A stretch of 64,000 nucleotides of DNA from Pseudomonadota bacterium (GCA_018242295.1 JAFECE010000009.1:186001-250000), one strand, 5' to 3'. Shown: positions 26,578 through 35,221, counted from the stretch's first letter. Translations and numbers: made by a program. The notes: generated by a model from the sequence alone, not told the origin.

Positions 26578-27294
26578 TTAGCGCGCCAGTCTTTCGCGAT
26601 CGCCGGCGATAAGCCAGCCGAACAGCAGCCCGATCGCCGTCCAGAGGATGAACTGAGTACCCAACGAGGCGATGCGGAAGTTCCAAAGCAGATCGGCAGG
26701 GAACTTCTCAGGCACCTCGTTGATCACCGGCAGCGCGTAGGCAGCGACAACGACCAAGACGAGATAGACCACAGTTCCGAGAATTGACGCATTCCAGCCG
26801 CCGAACTTCTCGATGGCTTGCCGTCCGAAGCTGATGGCAATCGCCAGCGCCATGAGCGAGAAGACGATCATCCCGAAATAAAGCTGCGTTCGATAGCCGA
26901 TCGTCTCGCCTTGCCCCACGGCAGGCGGGTTCGCCGGGTATTTGAGGTAAGGCACGAAGTACAACGCCAAAAAGCCGACGGCTGCGATCACGAGCGCTGT
27001 GCTGCGCGGCGAAAGATGAAGAAGACGGCCGCTGACGAACGCGTATGCGAGTGCGAAAAGACCGCCGAGCGCCGTTCCGTAAAGGGCGACGCCGGTTAGA
27101 AGCCCGACGCTTGCCTGCACCTCACGGCTGACGATTTCCGGTTCCGCCGCCTCGCCGGGAACTGGCGTATGCGAGGCTTCCTCGAACGCGATGGCGCGGT
27201 CGACCTGCGGTTCGCCGATCACCTTCGCGAATCCGAAAGCCAATAAACTAGCGATGAGCCCGGCAATCATGCCGCGCACGAGAAGACTTCCCAT
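26578..27294 (-). CDS. cbtA: Cobalt transporter subunit CbtA
   Basis: Integral membrane protein, 238 residues with about five to six TM segments, of the CbtA family predicted to import cobalt for cobalamin synthesis. The start is supported by GGGGAG upstream. Visible features are the N-terminal helix GMIAGLIASLLAFGFAKVIGEPQVDRAI, a periplasmic stretch with conserved GLYGT-like residues (GVALYGTALGGLFAL), FVPYLKYPANPPAVG, and a terminal TM (ILWTAIGLLFGWLIAG). It lies 18 bases after cbtB, downstream of a cobalamin riboswitch, which agrees with the assignment. Confidence 0.92.
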   Translation of the reverse strand: MGSLLVRGMIAGLIASLLAFGFAKVIGEPQVDRAIAFEEASHTPVPGEAAEPEIVSREVQASVGLLTGVALYGTALGGLFALAYAFVSGRLLHLSPRSTALVIAAVGFLALYFVPYLKYPANPPAVGQGETIGYRTQLYFGMIVFSLMALAIAISFGRQAIEKFGGWNASILGTVVYLVLVVVAAYALPVINEVPEKFPADLLWNFRIASLGTQFILWTAIGLLFGWLIAGDRERLAR

Positions 27295-27312
27295 GTCTGG
27301 ATCTCCCCGATG

Positions 27313-27525
27313 TCAATGGCAGGGGAAGCCGAGGAGATGGCGTCCGTCGTGCACGAATTCGTGCACATACATGCCATTGAAGATCGACGTAGCGCCTTCT
27401 TCAACGCCGACGAAGTACATGGCGAGAATGAACAGCAACCCGGCGAAAACCGCCCAGGGCAAAATCTCTTTGAGAGGGATGGGTGCGCCTACCGAGGCGT
27501 CCGAGATGGTTGCAGATTGTGACAT
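27313..27525 (-). CDS. cbtB: Cobalt transporter subunit CbtB
   Basis: 70-residue single-TM protein (EILPWAVFAGLLFILAMYFVG). Its C-terminal tail carries metal-ligand residues typical of CbtB (YVHEFVHDGRHLLGFPCH: four His and one Cys). I chose the ATG at 27525 because AAGGAGG lies nine bases upstream; a TTG two codons earlier is too close to that site. First gene of the riboswitch-controlled cbtB-cbtA unit. Confidence 0.92.
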   Translation of the reverse strand: MSQSATISDASVGAPIPLKEILPWAVFAGLLFILAMYFVGVEEGATSIFNGMYVHEFVHDGRHLLGFPCH

Positions 27526-27559
27526 AGGCAAATGCCTCCTTGGGATTACGCGTCCCGTT

Positions 27560-27690
27560 TCAAGCTTCGGCGCCTATCATAGGAGGGTCTGACTTTCGAT
27601 GGACGGTATAGGCGTCCCCGAATACAGTGGCGCGACCGTTCCGGAATCTCACCGGCTTCCTGCCTATGACGATGCGCGCGTCACCATAAG
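27560..27690 (-). promoter_or_regulatory. Cobalamin riboswitch upstream of cbtB
   Basis: On the minus strand the leader reads GGAAGCCGGTGAGATTCCGG, then CGGTCGCGCCACTGTAT, and later GAAAGTCAGACCCTCC. These match the conserved core of cobalamin aptamers (the GCCGGTG-AxxxCCGG helix, the CxCxACTGT segment and the B12-box AGTCAGAC). A closing helix is formed by TCATAGG (complement of 27663-27669) and CCTATGA (complement of 27577-27583). Between the aptamer and the AAGGAGG of cbtB lies a GGGA...TCCC hairpin that could form the switch. High cobalamin should repress cbtBA. Confidence 0.88.
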
Positions 27691-27728
27691 CCAGGCCATA
27701 AATTTGTCAATGTAACCAACCGGCCAGC

Positions 27729-28286
27729 ATGCAGTCGCGCCTCACGTTCATCGCCAACGCTTCAACCCCAGCCATCCGGGCCGCAGCCTTCCCGCTGGAC
27801 GAGGGCATTGACGACTTTGGGAAAAGAGATGCCGCGGCTCTTGCCAAAGAGCTGCGCCGCTCGGGGTTAGCCCTGGCGAGCCCGGCGGCAAGAGCAGTTG
27901 AAACGGCGATGGCACTTGGCCTCGAGCCCGTGATCGACGAGGGGCTGCGAGACCTCGATCTCGGCCGCTGGGCAGGACGCACGTTGCCCGAGATCGCAGA
28001 GCGCGAACCCGAGGCTCTCAAGGGCTGGCTTTCTGATCCAAGGGCCACCCCACATGGCGGAGAGAGCGTGGAGAAGCTTATCGCGCGCATGGCAAATTGG
28101 CTGAACGCCGCGTTGCCTCGAGAGGAAAATATTATCGCAATTACGCATTCAGCCGTAATGCGCGCAGCGATCGTCTCGGCGATCGCCGCAGAGCCAGCAT
28201 CGTTTTGGCATATCGATATTGCGCCGTTGAGCATTGTCGAACTCGGCTCCAACGGGCAGCGCTGGACCCTTCGCGCACTCAGATAA
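27729..28286 (+). CDS. Histidine phosphatase-fold protein with substituted first catalytic His
   Basis: 185 residues of the histidine phosphatase (phosphoglycerate mutase-like) superfamily. The N-terminal strand that should carry the phospho-accepting His in an RHG-like motif reads LTFIANAST, with Asn at residue 10. The remaining landmarks are kept: LASPAARAVETAMALG, LRDLDLGRWAGRTLPEI, HGGESVEKL and the second-His motif ITHSAVMRAAI. Proteins like this occur beside cbtAB and resemble CobC-type alpha-ribazole phosphatases. It is divergent from the riboswitch and cbtB. Without the first His it is unlikely to run the normal phosphohistidine mechanism. Confidence 0.82.
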   Translation: MQSRLTFIANASTPAIRAAAFPLDEGIDDFGKRDAAALAKELRRSGLALASPAARAVETAMALGLEPVIDEGLRDLDLGRWAGRTLPEIAEREPEALKGWLSDPRATPHGGESVEKLIARMANWLNAALPREENIIAITHSAVMRAAIVSAIAAEPASFWHIDIAPLSIVELGSNGQRWTLRALR

Positions 28287-28529
28287 TGAGCTGTCGTGGC
28301 GATCGTGAATCGGCAGCTAAGCCTCCGGAGACGGACAATCAGCACACATGCTTTGTCCCGGAAAGGACGGCCCGATAACGGTCTCAATACCTAGAACATC
28401 ATACCCGATTGTCGGGAAAAACGGGCGCGTACACTAATAGGAGTGTGCACCGATAGGAATGCTCGGCGCGATTCCACTCCAACACTGCGTCGGCGCGCGA
28501 GCTGAGGCCCTCAGTTAAGCGAGGACAAT

Positions 28530-30254
28530 ATGGTCCGTATGAAAAGTAGCCACGCCTACGCGGCGGCGCTGTTCACGTCGCTTGCATACGCTGCGTCGAC
28601 CCCTGCATCCGCTCAGGAAATTGAACATCACAAGAAGGAGGCGCCGAAAGTCGAAGCGCCCGCTCCGACAGTGACTCAGGAAATGCTGACGAACGCTGCG
28701 AACGACGCGAAGCAGTTCCTGCACACGAACGCCAACTACGAGCAGACCCGCTTCTATCCCGGCAAACAGATCAATACGTCGAACGTCGCAAAGCTTCATC
28801 CGGCGTGGATCTTCCAGATGGACGTGAGAGAGTCCCTCGAGACGACACCGATCATCGTTGGCGAAGTCATGTACGTCACGACGTCATTCGATCATGTCTA
28901 TGCGCTTAACGCCAAAACGGGTGAACAGTACTGGCACTACAAGCACAAGATGGGGCCGATCACGACCTACTGCTGCGGTCCCAACAATCGCGGCGTCGCG
29001 GTGCTCGGTGACAAAGTATATTTTGGAACGCTCGACGCCAAGCTCGTCGCTCTCAACGCGAAAACGGGTAGCGTCGTCTGGGAGACGGAGATCGCCGACC
29101 CTGAATTGGGCTACAGCGAAACGATGGCGCCGACGGCCGTCAACGGCAAGATTCTGATCGGCACCAACGGCGGCGAATATGGCATCCGCGGTTTCTTCCG
29201 CGCCTATGACGCCGAGACTGGCAAGCTCGTCTGGAATTTCGACACGGTCCCCGAAAGCACAGTCGGGATCTGGGCCACGAAAGATGCGACCGGCAAGGAT
29301 TTGCATCGCGATATCGAGGCTGAAAAGGCGCAACTCGCCAAGACGGGAGATCCATACAAAAAGCTCGGAGGAGGCGTTTGGCAAAACCCCGCAGTCGATC
29401 TCAAGCTGAACCGGATCTACATTGTGGTCGGCAACCCATCACCCGACCTCGACGGATCACTGCGGCCCGGCGACAACCTCTATACCGACTCGCTCGTCGC
29501 TCTCGACCTCGATACCGGCAAATATGTTTGCCATTTCCAGTTCATCCCCCACGACGTGTGGGATCTCGACTCCGTTAGTCCGCCTATCCTTGTCGACGTC
29601 AAAGATAAGGACGGAAAGACCGTCCCTGGCGTGCTCCACGCTGGAAAAACCGGACACGTCTACGTCAATAGACGTGACGATTGCAGCATGATCCGCTTTT
29701 CCGATCCGATGGTGTCGCAGGAGAACATGTGGACCCTTCCGACGCCGGAAGGTGCACGCATGCTCCCCGGTGCTAACGGCGGCGTGGAATGGTCGCCGAT
29801 GGCGGTTGATCAGAAACTCAACCTTGCATACGCCGCGAACCTGCATCAGCCGATGACGTATCAGGTGCAGTCGAGCCCCTATCCCGATGGCAAGCTATGG
29901 CTCGGCGGCGCCTTCAAGGTAATCCCGGGTGAAGAGCAATTCGGCAATGTCTCGGCAGTGAACTACAACACCGGCAAGATAAAGTGGCAGGTGACGACGC
30001 CACAGCCGATGATGGGAGGCGTTCTCGCAACGGCTGGTGACCTCGTATTCACCGGTGAGGCAAACGGATGGTTCCGTGCCTACAACGCCGACAGCGGCAA
30101 AATACTTTGGTCGTTCCAAGCCGGCGCCGGCGTCAACGCGCCTCCGGCGGCCTATGCGCTCGGTGGCAAGGAATACATCGTCGTCGGCGCAGGCGGAAAC
30201 ACGCAGATCGATTTCAAGCGCGGCAATAATATCATCGCCTTCACGCTCGACTGA
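28530..30254 (+). CDS. PQQ-dependent alcohol dehydrogenase, lanthanide-type active site
   Basis: Periplasmic quinoprotein, 574 residues, eight-bladed propeller of the methanol/ethanol dehydrogenase family. The signal peptide ends near TPASAQE and GAGGA precedes the ATG. The vicinal disulfide is at Cys148-Cys149 ([11 protein letters not shown]). Trp-docking repeats such as [13 protein letters not shown] and [14 protein letters not shown] are present. The catalytic Asp is about residue 345 in [11 protein letters not shown]; the Asp two residues on (347) is the extra ligand of lanthanide-dependent enzymes (calcium enzymes have Ala, Ser or Thr). The dihaem cytochrome c that follows is a likely electron acceptor. 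Substrate is open. Confidence 0.92.
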   Translation: MVRMKSSHAYAAALFTSLAYAASTPASAQEIEHHKKEAPKVEAPAPTVTQEMLTNAANDAKQFLHTNANYEQTRFYPGKQINTSNVAKLHPAWIFQMDVRESLETTPIIVGEVMYVTTSFDHVYALNAKTGEQYWHYKHKMGPITTYCCGPNNRGVAVLGDKVYFGTLDAKLVALNAKTGSVVWETEIADPELGYSETMAPTAVNGKILIGTNGGEYGIRGFFRAYDAETGKLVWNFDTVPESTVGIWATKDATGKDLHRDIEAEKAQLAKTGDPYKKLGGGVWQNPAVDLKLNRIYIVVGNPSPDLDGSLRPGDNLYTDSLVALDLDTGKYVCHFQFIPHDVWDLDSVSPPILVDVKDKDGKTVPGVLHAGKTGHVYVNRRDDCSMIRFSDPMVSQENMWTLPTPEGARMLPGANGGVEWSPMAVDQKLNLAYAANLHQPMTYQVQSSPYPDGKLWLGGAFKVIPGEEQFGNVSAVNYNTGKIKWQVTTPQPMMGGVLATAGDLVFTGEANGWFRAYNADSGKILWSFQAGAGVNAPPAAYALGGKEYIVVGAGGNTQIDFKRGNNIIAFTLD

Positions 30255-30346
30255 TCATCCGTGAACGTTCGGAAGGAGTGCCGAGCACTTCTTCCGAATC
30301 GCATCGAATGAGATCGTGACCAGTTCGCTCACGCGGAGCTCGGCTT

Positions 30347-30958
30347 ATGATGGATCGTAAATGTTCTTTGCCGATCGCAATTGCAGCTATGGCTGTGGCG
30401 TTGCCGCTGACCATGGAAATTGCATCGGCTGCCCGCGTCGAGGAAAACGCGAAAATCTGCGCGAGCTGCCACGGCGAAAATGGCATTCCCCAAGAGAAGA
30501 CGACGCCAATCATTTGGGGCCAAAATGAAGGCTACCTTTATCTTCAGTTGCGCGACTTCAAGAGCGGCGCGCGGAAGAACGATCAAATGTCTGCCATTGT
30601 CGCGAGCCTCGAGAAAGCCGACTTCAAGGCATTGGCCGCTCACTTCGCGGGACTGAAGTGGCCTAACCTCGCGCAACCTTCACCATCGAAGGACGACACG
30701 AAAAGGGCGCTGACGGTTATCGGCTCTATCGGCTGCACCTCCTGCCATCTCGATCAGTTTCAGGGTGACGGGACAACGGCTCGGCTCGCCGGCCAACAAG
30801 CGGAATACCTGTTGAACACGATGACCGCATTTCGCGACGGCTCTCGCGGCAACAACCCCGGCATGTCGGATCTTATGAAGGCAGTGCAGCCACCAGACCT
30901 CAAACCCATCGCCGACTATCTTGCGAGCCTTCAGGTCGTTGGCGGCAACAACCAATAG
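30347..30958 (+). CDS. Dihaem cytochrome c (c4-like)
   Basis: 203 residues with a signal peptide ending near EIASAAR. It has two class I haem sites: ICASCHGENG near residue 38 and GCTSCHLDQ near residue 127. The two-domain layout and Met-containing distal regions (KNDQMSAIVASL, NNPGMSDLM) match cytochrome c4-type carriers. The ATG has GGAG eight bases upstream. It starts 92 bases after the PQQ dehydrogenase in the same direction and probably takes its electrons towards an oxidase; the pairing is inferred from position. Confidence 0.9.
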   Translation: MMDRKCSLPIAIAAMAVALPLTMEIASAARVEENAKICASCHGENGIPQEKTTPIIWGQNEGYLYLQLRDFKSGARKNDQMSAIVASLEKADFKALAAHFAGLKWPNLAQPSPSKDDTKRALTVIGSIGCTSCHLDQFQGDGTTARLAGQQAEYLLNTMTAFRDGSRGNNPGMSDLMKAVQPPDLKPIADYLASLQVVGGNNQ

Positions 30959-30960
30959 CG

Positions 30961-31902
30961 CTAGCTGATCGTGAGTTTCTTGCGCAGCGCGTCGCTGGCA
31001 GCGAGATCAGCTGCTGTCTTGCCCGCTTTATCGTGCAAGGTTTTGTCCGCGCCTTTGGCCAGCAAGACATCGACGGCTTTCTCGTGCCCGAGCGATGCGG
31101 CGATCATCAAGGCCGTGCGACCGCGATTGTCCTGATCGTCGATGTGCGCGCCGTGATCGATCAGCAGCGCGAGTACGTCCGCCACGTCGCTCGATCCTGC
31201 CCCATCTGCATGTCCTGCGGCCCACATGAGCGCGGTCAAATCATTGCCGTAGCGCGCGTTGACGTCGATGGCATGATCGAGCAGCAAACGCACGACTTTC
31301 GGAAAGCCACGGGCAACCGCGTAGCAGATGGGCGCCTTGCCGGTCGCGTCGGAGATTTTCGGGTCGCCCCCTTTGTCCAGAAGCAGGCGCACGATCTGCT
31401 CGTTGCCGGCATATGAGGCCGCCGCGATGGGCGTAAGGCCTGTCCGTCCAGGAATGTTCACGTCCGCGCCATGCCCGATCAGCGCCTGCACGGTCGAAGC
31501 ATTGTCTTGCTCCGATGCCGCAAATAGCGCCGTTCCACCATCGAGGTCGCGGGCGTTGATGTTGGCGCCACGAGCGAGGAAAAGCTCGACGATGTCCGTA
31601 TGCCCGGTTGTGGCCGCGTGAAAGAGTGGCATGGAGCCGAGGTGATCGCGTGAGGCGAGCGAAGCGCCGTCGTCGAGCAGCCGGCGTGCAAGCTCGATGC
31701 AACCTTTGTCGGCTGCTGCGGAAAGTGCAGCGTTGATCTCCAGCGGTCCGGCGGATTGCTTTATTTGAGCGTAATGCTGCTCCTGCTCCTGACAGACGCG
31801 CACTTTCGCGAGCGCATCGCTGGCAGAGGCCATGCAGCAGAAAGAAGCAACGAAGGCGGCAGTTACCGAGGTGCGAAGAGTGTTGGACACGAGAGGCTCC
31901 AT
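30961..31902 (-). CDS. Exported ankyrin-repeat protein
   Basis: About 313 residues from the ATG at 31902, where a signal peptide (TSVTAAFVASFCCMASASDALA) begins four residues in; the frame is open further upstream but that part has no coding look. At least seven ankyrin repeats follow (for example SMPLFHAATTGHTDIVELFLARGANINARD and GRTALMIAASLGHEKAVDVLLAKGAD). Secreted ankyrin proteins of this size are common in alphaproteobacteria and some guard periplasmic enzymes; no partner is evident. Its stop lies 3 bases from that of the cytochrome c gene. It may be the last gene of the leftward membrane-protein run. Confidence 0.87.
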   Translation of the reverse strand: MEPLVSNTLRTSVTAAFVASFCCMASASDALAKVRVCQEQEQHYAQIKQSAGPLEINAALSAAADKGCIELARRLLDDGASLASRDHLGSMPLFHAATTGHTDIVELFLARGANINARDLDGGTALFAASEQDNASTVQALIGHGADVNIPGRTGLTPIAAASYAGNEQIVRLLLDKGGDPKISDATGKAPICYAVARGFPKVVRLLLDHAIDVNARYGNDLTALMWAAGHADGAGSSDVADVLALLIDHGAHIDDQDNRGRTALMIAASLGHEKAVDVLLAKGADKTLHDKAGKTAADLAASDALRKKLTIS

Positions 31903-31918
31903 TGCTGGAGCCAAATAT

Positions 31919-32212
31919 CTAGCGCCCCAATCCTTTCGATTTCCACTCTTCGTATTGCACCCGCGCGAGCTTGTAGGCGTCCGGTATCGACAGGGCCCAC
32001 ACGAATAGCCCCAATGCGGATCGCCCAATTATCGACCGATCCGGTGGGGCGATTTGCCAAGTGATGAGCGCCAGCAGCAGCGTGAACATTGCAAACATAA
32101 AACCGCGCTGCGGTTGGCCGATTGCAACGTGCCCCATGCCGGGAAGCACAATGGCGAGAGCGAGAACCAGATAGGGGTTCATCGGCTTGCGCTCGACTTG
32201 CAGTGCATTCAT
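31919..32212 (-). CDS. Small three-TM membrane protein
   Basis: 97 residues, mostly hydrophobic: MNPYLVLALAIVLPGMGHV, then FMFAMFTLLLALITWQIA and a third segment ALGLFVWALSIPDAY, with a basic tail EEWKSKGLGR. The pattern GMGHxxxGQxQRG resembles the small TM2-like or signal-peptide-independent proteins of unknown role. It overlaps the upstream gene by four bases (ATGA), so the two are translated together. No function assigned. Confidence 0.72.
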   Translation of the reverse strand: MNALQVERKPMNPYLVLALAIVLPGMGHVAIGQPQRGFMFAMFTLLLALITWQIAPPDRSIIGRSALGLFVWALSIPDAYKLARVQYEEWKSKGLGR

Positions 32213-32889
32213 GCGGCAGACACCAGCTTGACGTTGAGAAGAAGATTTTCGATTTCTACCACTGCCGCGATGACGTCCTCAAGCCCTTCGGGGTCGAGCC
32301 TGGCACCTTCGAAGACGATCTGCCGGAGAATGAGATGTTCACCGCGCTTGCCTTCCGCGAGCTGGCGCATGATGCGGATGCCACGCGGAGTGACAGCGAT
32401 CTCCTTGAAATGGGGGTCGCGAAGAAGGCTCGCAACGTAAGGCGCGATCCGGTCGAGAACCTGACGAGCACCCGGGCCTTCGCCCTTGATAAGGCACACG
32501 TACGGAAAGTTTGCAGGCGGCGCCAGCCGTTCGTTGAAGTGATCGGTCAGCGAAAAATAATCCGCACCCGATTGTCGGACGAGGATTGCAACGCTCCCGT
32601 CGACTGGCAGTTTGCGCTTCAACGTGACGTCGAGCCAAAGCTGCGGCAAGCGGCGAAACGTCAGCGTGTCGGGAATGAGAGCGACGCGAAACGAGCGTCC
32701 GCGAAATTTCCCTTCCATCTTCGGAAAGCCGCAAGCGTCGATTTCGACCTTCGGCGTGTCGAGAACATTCAGGGAAGGCTCGAGAATGGAATGACGGGCC
32801 GCTGCGGCCACTCGTGCTTCGCGGCGACCGAACAAGACAAGAATTGAAACCGTCGTGGTCAATAGTAAAGCGGCGAGCGTAAGAGACAT
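32209..32889 (-). CDS. Uncharacterised membrane-anchored protein
   Basis: 226 residues with one N-terminal TM (SLTLAALLLTTTVSILVLFG) followed by a soluble domain with many charged residues (GFPKMEGKFRGRSFRVALIPDTLTF, LPQLWLDVTLKRKLP). I do not recognise the family. It lies 59 bases downstream of the APC permease on the same strand and is translationally coupled to the 97-residue membrane protein. Codon use looks the same as in its neighbours. Confidence 0.72.
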   Translation of the reverse strand: MSLTLAALLLTTTVSILVLFGRREARVAAAARHSILEPSLNVLDTPKVEIDACGFPKMEGKFRGRSFRVALIPDTLTFRRLPQLWLDVTLKRKLPVDGSVAILVRQSGADYFSLTDHFNERLAPPANFPYVCLIKGEGPGARQVLDRIAPYVASLLRDPHFKEIAVTPRGIRIMRQLAEGKRGEHLILRQIVFEGARLDPEGLEDVIAAVVEIENLLLNVKLVSAA

Positions 32890-32948
32890 GAATGGTTCTC
32901 ACACGAAAAGAGAGGTGGCGCATCGCAAGGATGCGCCACCTCCGGACC

Positions 32949-34334
32949 TCAGTAACCTACCGGCCGCGGCCAGTTCATCGTGAACTGGTCGCCGCGCCGA
33001 ACGTACTTGTAGCGGTGGAAATGGAACCAGAGCGAGGCGACGATGAAGAACACCATCATCGCAGCGAGCTGAGTGCCATAACCGAGAAACACTGCGAAGT
33101 ACGTTGTGGTGCAGATCGCCAGGAGCACGAGCGCCGGCAGCGGATGGAACGGATGCACATATCCGCGCTCAATCGTATCGAGCGGCCACTTCTTCCGGAA
33201 GAAGATGACCTGGACCGACATGTACGTGTATTCGAGCAGACCTGACAGGATCGAGAAGGTGATGACCTGATCAAGCGGCGCGAAGTACGCGAAGATCAAC
33301 GCGACGGGCACGAGGAACACAATCGACCGGAATGGCGTCCTGTTCTTCGGATGCACGGCGCCGAACCACGACGGCAGATAACGGTCGCGGCCCATCGAGA
33401 ACCATGCTCGCGAAGCATCGTTGATGCAGCCGTTGGCCGAAGCCAGCGTCGAGAACATCGTTCCGATGAACAGCAGCACCATCAACGGCGACGAGTTCGT
33501 CAGCCGTGCGGCATCGAACAGCGGCGTCGTCGCTTGACCGAGGTATTCCCAAGGCATCAAGCCTGCGCAGAGGTACCACGTCATCGTCGCTGCGATGAGC
33601 AGCGTCATAATGCCGGTCATCGTTCCGAGCGGTAGCGAGCGCGCCGGTGACCGGACTTCCTCGGCCGCCTGACACGTTCCTTCGATACCCAGATAGTACC
33701 AGAGACCGAAGTGAAGCGATGCCAGGACACCGATCCAGCCATAGGGCAATCCGTTCAGGATTTCCTTATGGTTGAGCATCTCGGTCGACCATGGCTTCAC
33801 GCCCATGAACAGGACGACGACGGCGATGAACGCGATGGCGGTGAGGATCAGGTTCACCGTCAAGGTCGCGTAGACGCCCCGGTAGTTGAGCCAAGCCAGG
33901 AACATGATAGTCAAGACGATGAACGGCTTGTCGTGTGCTTCGGCAAATCCCGCCATCTGTCCCACTGTTTGGACGAGATAGCCGAGCGTAATGGCATTCG
34001 CGGCTTCAAGCATCGTGTATGCGAACACGAGGTAGAGGCCGACGTTGAACGCCATCAAAGGTCCGATGATGTGTTTCGACTGCGCGTATTGACCGCCAGC
34101 AGCAGCGACGGTGGACGTCACTTCCGAGTCGATCATAGCGACGCAGGTGTAAAGAAGGCCGGCAGCCCAGCAGGCGATGAGAGCGGCGATTGCGCCGCCC
34201 TTGCCGACTGCGAAGTTCCAACCCATGTACTCGCCGACGAGCACGATACCGACGCCAAGTGCCCACACGTGCGCGGGGCCCAGCACGCGGAGAAGAGAAA
34301 TCTTCTCTCCGTGAACAGCAGTTGTTTGAGTCAC
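32949..34334 (-). CDS. APC superfamily permease (ethanolamine permease-like)
   Basis: Inner-membrane importer for an amine or amino acid, 461 residues, about 12 TM segments. TM1 holds GVGIVLVGEYMGWNFAVGKGG, close in pattern to the GDYFGWNF stretch of ethanolamine permeases; later motifs are AAAGGQYAQSKHIIGP and GIEGTCQAAEEVRSPARSLP, the conserved APC loop. The start overlaps the stop of a 61-residue membrane protein (ATGA). In a methylotroph an alkylamine could be the substrate, but nothing in the sequence proves it. Confidence 0.88.
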   Translation of the reverse strand: MTQTTAVHGEKISLLRVLGPAHVWALGVGIVLVGEYMGWNFAVGKGGAIAALIACWAAGLLYTCVAMIDSEVTSTVAAAGGQYAQSKHIIGPLMAFNVGLYLVFAYTMLEAANAITLGYLVQTVGQMAGFAEAHDKPFIVLTIMFLAWLNYRGVYATLTVNLILTAIAFIAVVVLFMGVKPWSTEMLNHKEILNGLPYGWIGVLASLHFGLWYYLGIEGTCQAAEEVRSPARSLPLGTMTGIMTLLIAATMTWYLCAGLMPWEYLGQATTPLFDAARLTNSSPLMVLLFIGTMFSTLASANGCINDASRAWFSMGRDRYLPSWFGAVHPKNRTPFRSIVFLVPVALIFAYFAPLDQVITFSILSGLLEYTYMSVQVIFFRKKWPLDTIERGYVHPFHPLPALVLLAICTTTYFAVFLGYGTQLAAMMVFFIVASLWFHFHRYKYVRRGDQFTMNWPRPVGY

Positions 34335-34516
34335 TTGTGTCCCCCTTGATGTGGTGGGTCGATGACGAGCGCATCGTCGATGTCGCCTTCGCGGGAGGAA
34401 GTCAGAAGGTCTTCACTGTATGCGCGATTGGTTCTGATCGTATCGATGAGGATGTAGAGGCCGAGCACGATCGACAGGCCCCAGGCCGCGTATTCTAAGA
34501 GTTGCCAATTGTCCAT
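34331..34516 (-). CDS. 61-residue single-TM protein coupled to the APC permease
   Basis: One TM segment (YAAWGLSIVLGLYILIDTI) followed by a charged cytoplasmic tail (TSSREGDIDDALVIDPPHQGGHK). The stop overlaps the start of the permease by four bases. Too short to classify by domain; its size, coupling and position suggest a small subunit or chaperone of the permease. That is inference. Confidence 0.75.
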   Translation of the reverse strand: MDNWQLLEYAAWGLSIVLGLYILIDTIRTNRAYSEDLLTSSREGDIDDALVIDPPHQGGHK

Positions 34517-34525
34517 CTAGGAGCC

Positions 34526-34921
34526 TCACTTTTTGCCGAAACGTTCTTCGATGACTTCGATGTATTCTTTCTTCGAGAGCGCAAACAGCAGAATGAAATA
34601 GCCGAGCACGATGACCGCAGTGACCGCGAGTTCGGTAGGGCTGAAGCTGTAATCAAATCTTGACGTGATGAGTGGAGCAGCGGTGTCCGGATGAAATCCG
34701 AGCTTTTCCCATTGTGCAGCTTGCGCTGCATTCTGGCCGAGTCCGGCCCACGTCGACTTGTCGGCGATCGGCAGATCGATTTTACCGCCGCCGGCGAGCT
34801 TCAAGTAGAGAGGAGTGAATAGGGCGGCGAGCACGAGTACGAGCAGGAACAGACTGTCGAAAAGCTGTCCGAGAGCGGATTGTTTTGGAGGTTCGTAGTG
34901 AGGCTTTTCCACGGTTCCCAC
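34526..34921 (-). CDS. 131-residue two-TM protein in the permease operon
   Basis: TM1 is LFDSLFLLVLVLAALFTPLYL near residue 25. A periplasmic loop of about 45 residues follows (WAGLGQNAAQAAQWEKLGF), then TM2 (ELAVTAVIVLGYFILLFAL) and a charged C-terminal end (SKKEYIEVIEERFGKK). The GTG at 34921 directly follows the stop of the gene before; a second GTG at 34912 is also possible. It is nine bases ahead of the 61-residue protein. No domain recognised. Confidence 0.76.
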   Translation of the reverse strand: MGTVEKPHYEPPKQSALGQLFDSLFLLVLVLAALFTPLYLKLAGGGKIDLPIADKSTWAGLGQNAAQAAQWEKLGFHPDTAAPLITSRFDYSFSPTELAVTAVIVLGYFILLFALSKKEYIEVIEERFGKK

Positions 34922-35221
34922 CTATCGGCTTAAAGATTTTTTCTTTGCTAGATCGATGTAGTGCAGATCTAGCCCATAGATTGCTTCGCGCGCCTCGCTG
35001 AGGTGCGCGACCATCGCGAGGATGGCGGCGGTGTTGAATAGAAGGACGAGCCCGCCAAAAGCCGCGAGCGTCCAAACAACTTGCTCGTCGCCCAGGTAGT
35101 CTTTCACTTCAACGAAGACGAAGGCGTAGAGCGCCCACAGAACGGCAACCGCAACCAGTGACCATGCACGGTCACCGGAGAACATGCCGGCGATGCGAGG
35201 ATCGGTATTCAACTTTTGCAT
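34922..35221 (-). CDS. 99-residue two-TM protein, first gene of the permease operon
   Basis: The ATG at 35221 has a strong AAGGAGG five bases upstream, so the longer frame to 35347 can be dismissed. TM1 is WSLVAVAVLWALYAFVFVEV and TM2 is WTLAAFGGLVLLFNTAAILAMVAHL. A conserved-looking acidic/aromatic C-terminus follows (EAIYGLDLHYIDLAKKK). It is the promoter-proximal gene of a tight set of three small membrane proteins and the APC permease. No known family recognised. Confidence 0.78.
   Translation of the reverse strand: MQKLNTDPRIAGMFSGDRAWSLVAVAVLWALYAFVFVEVKDYLGDEQVVWTLAAFGGLVLLFNTAAILAMVAHLSEAREAIYGLDLHYIDLAKKKSLSR

Noticed and set aside
28400-28460. Small dyads (CCCGA/TCGGG and ACACT/AGTGT) ahead of the PQQ dehydrogenase
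   Set aside because: Arms of five bases with short loops are common by chance in this composition, and no motif could be assigned.
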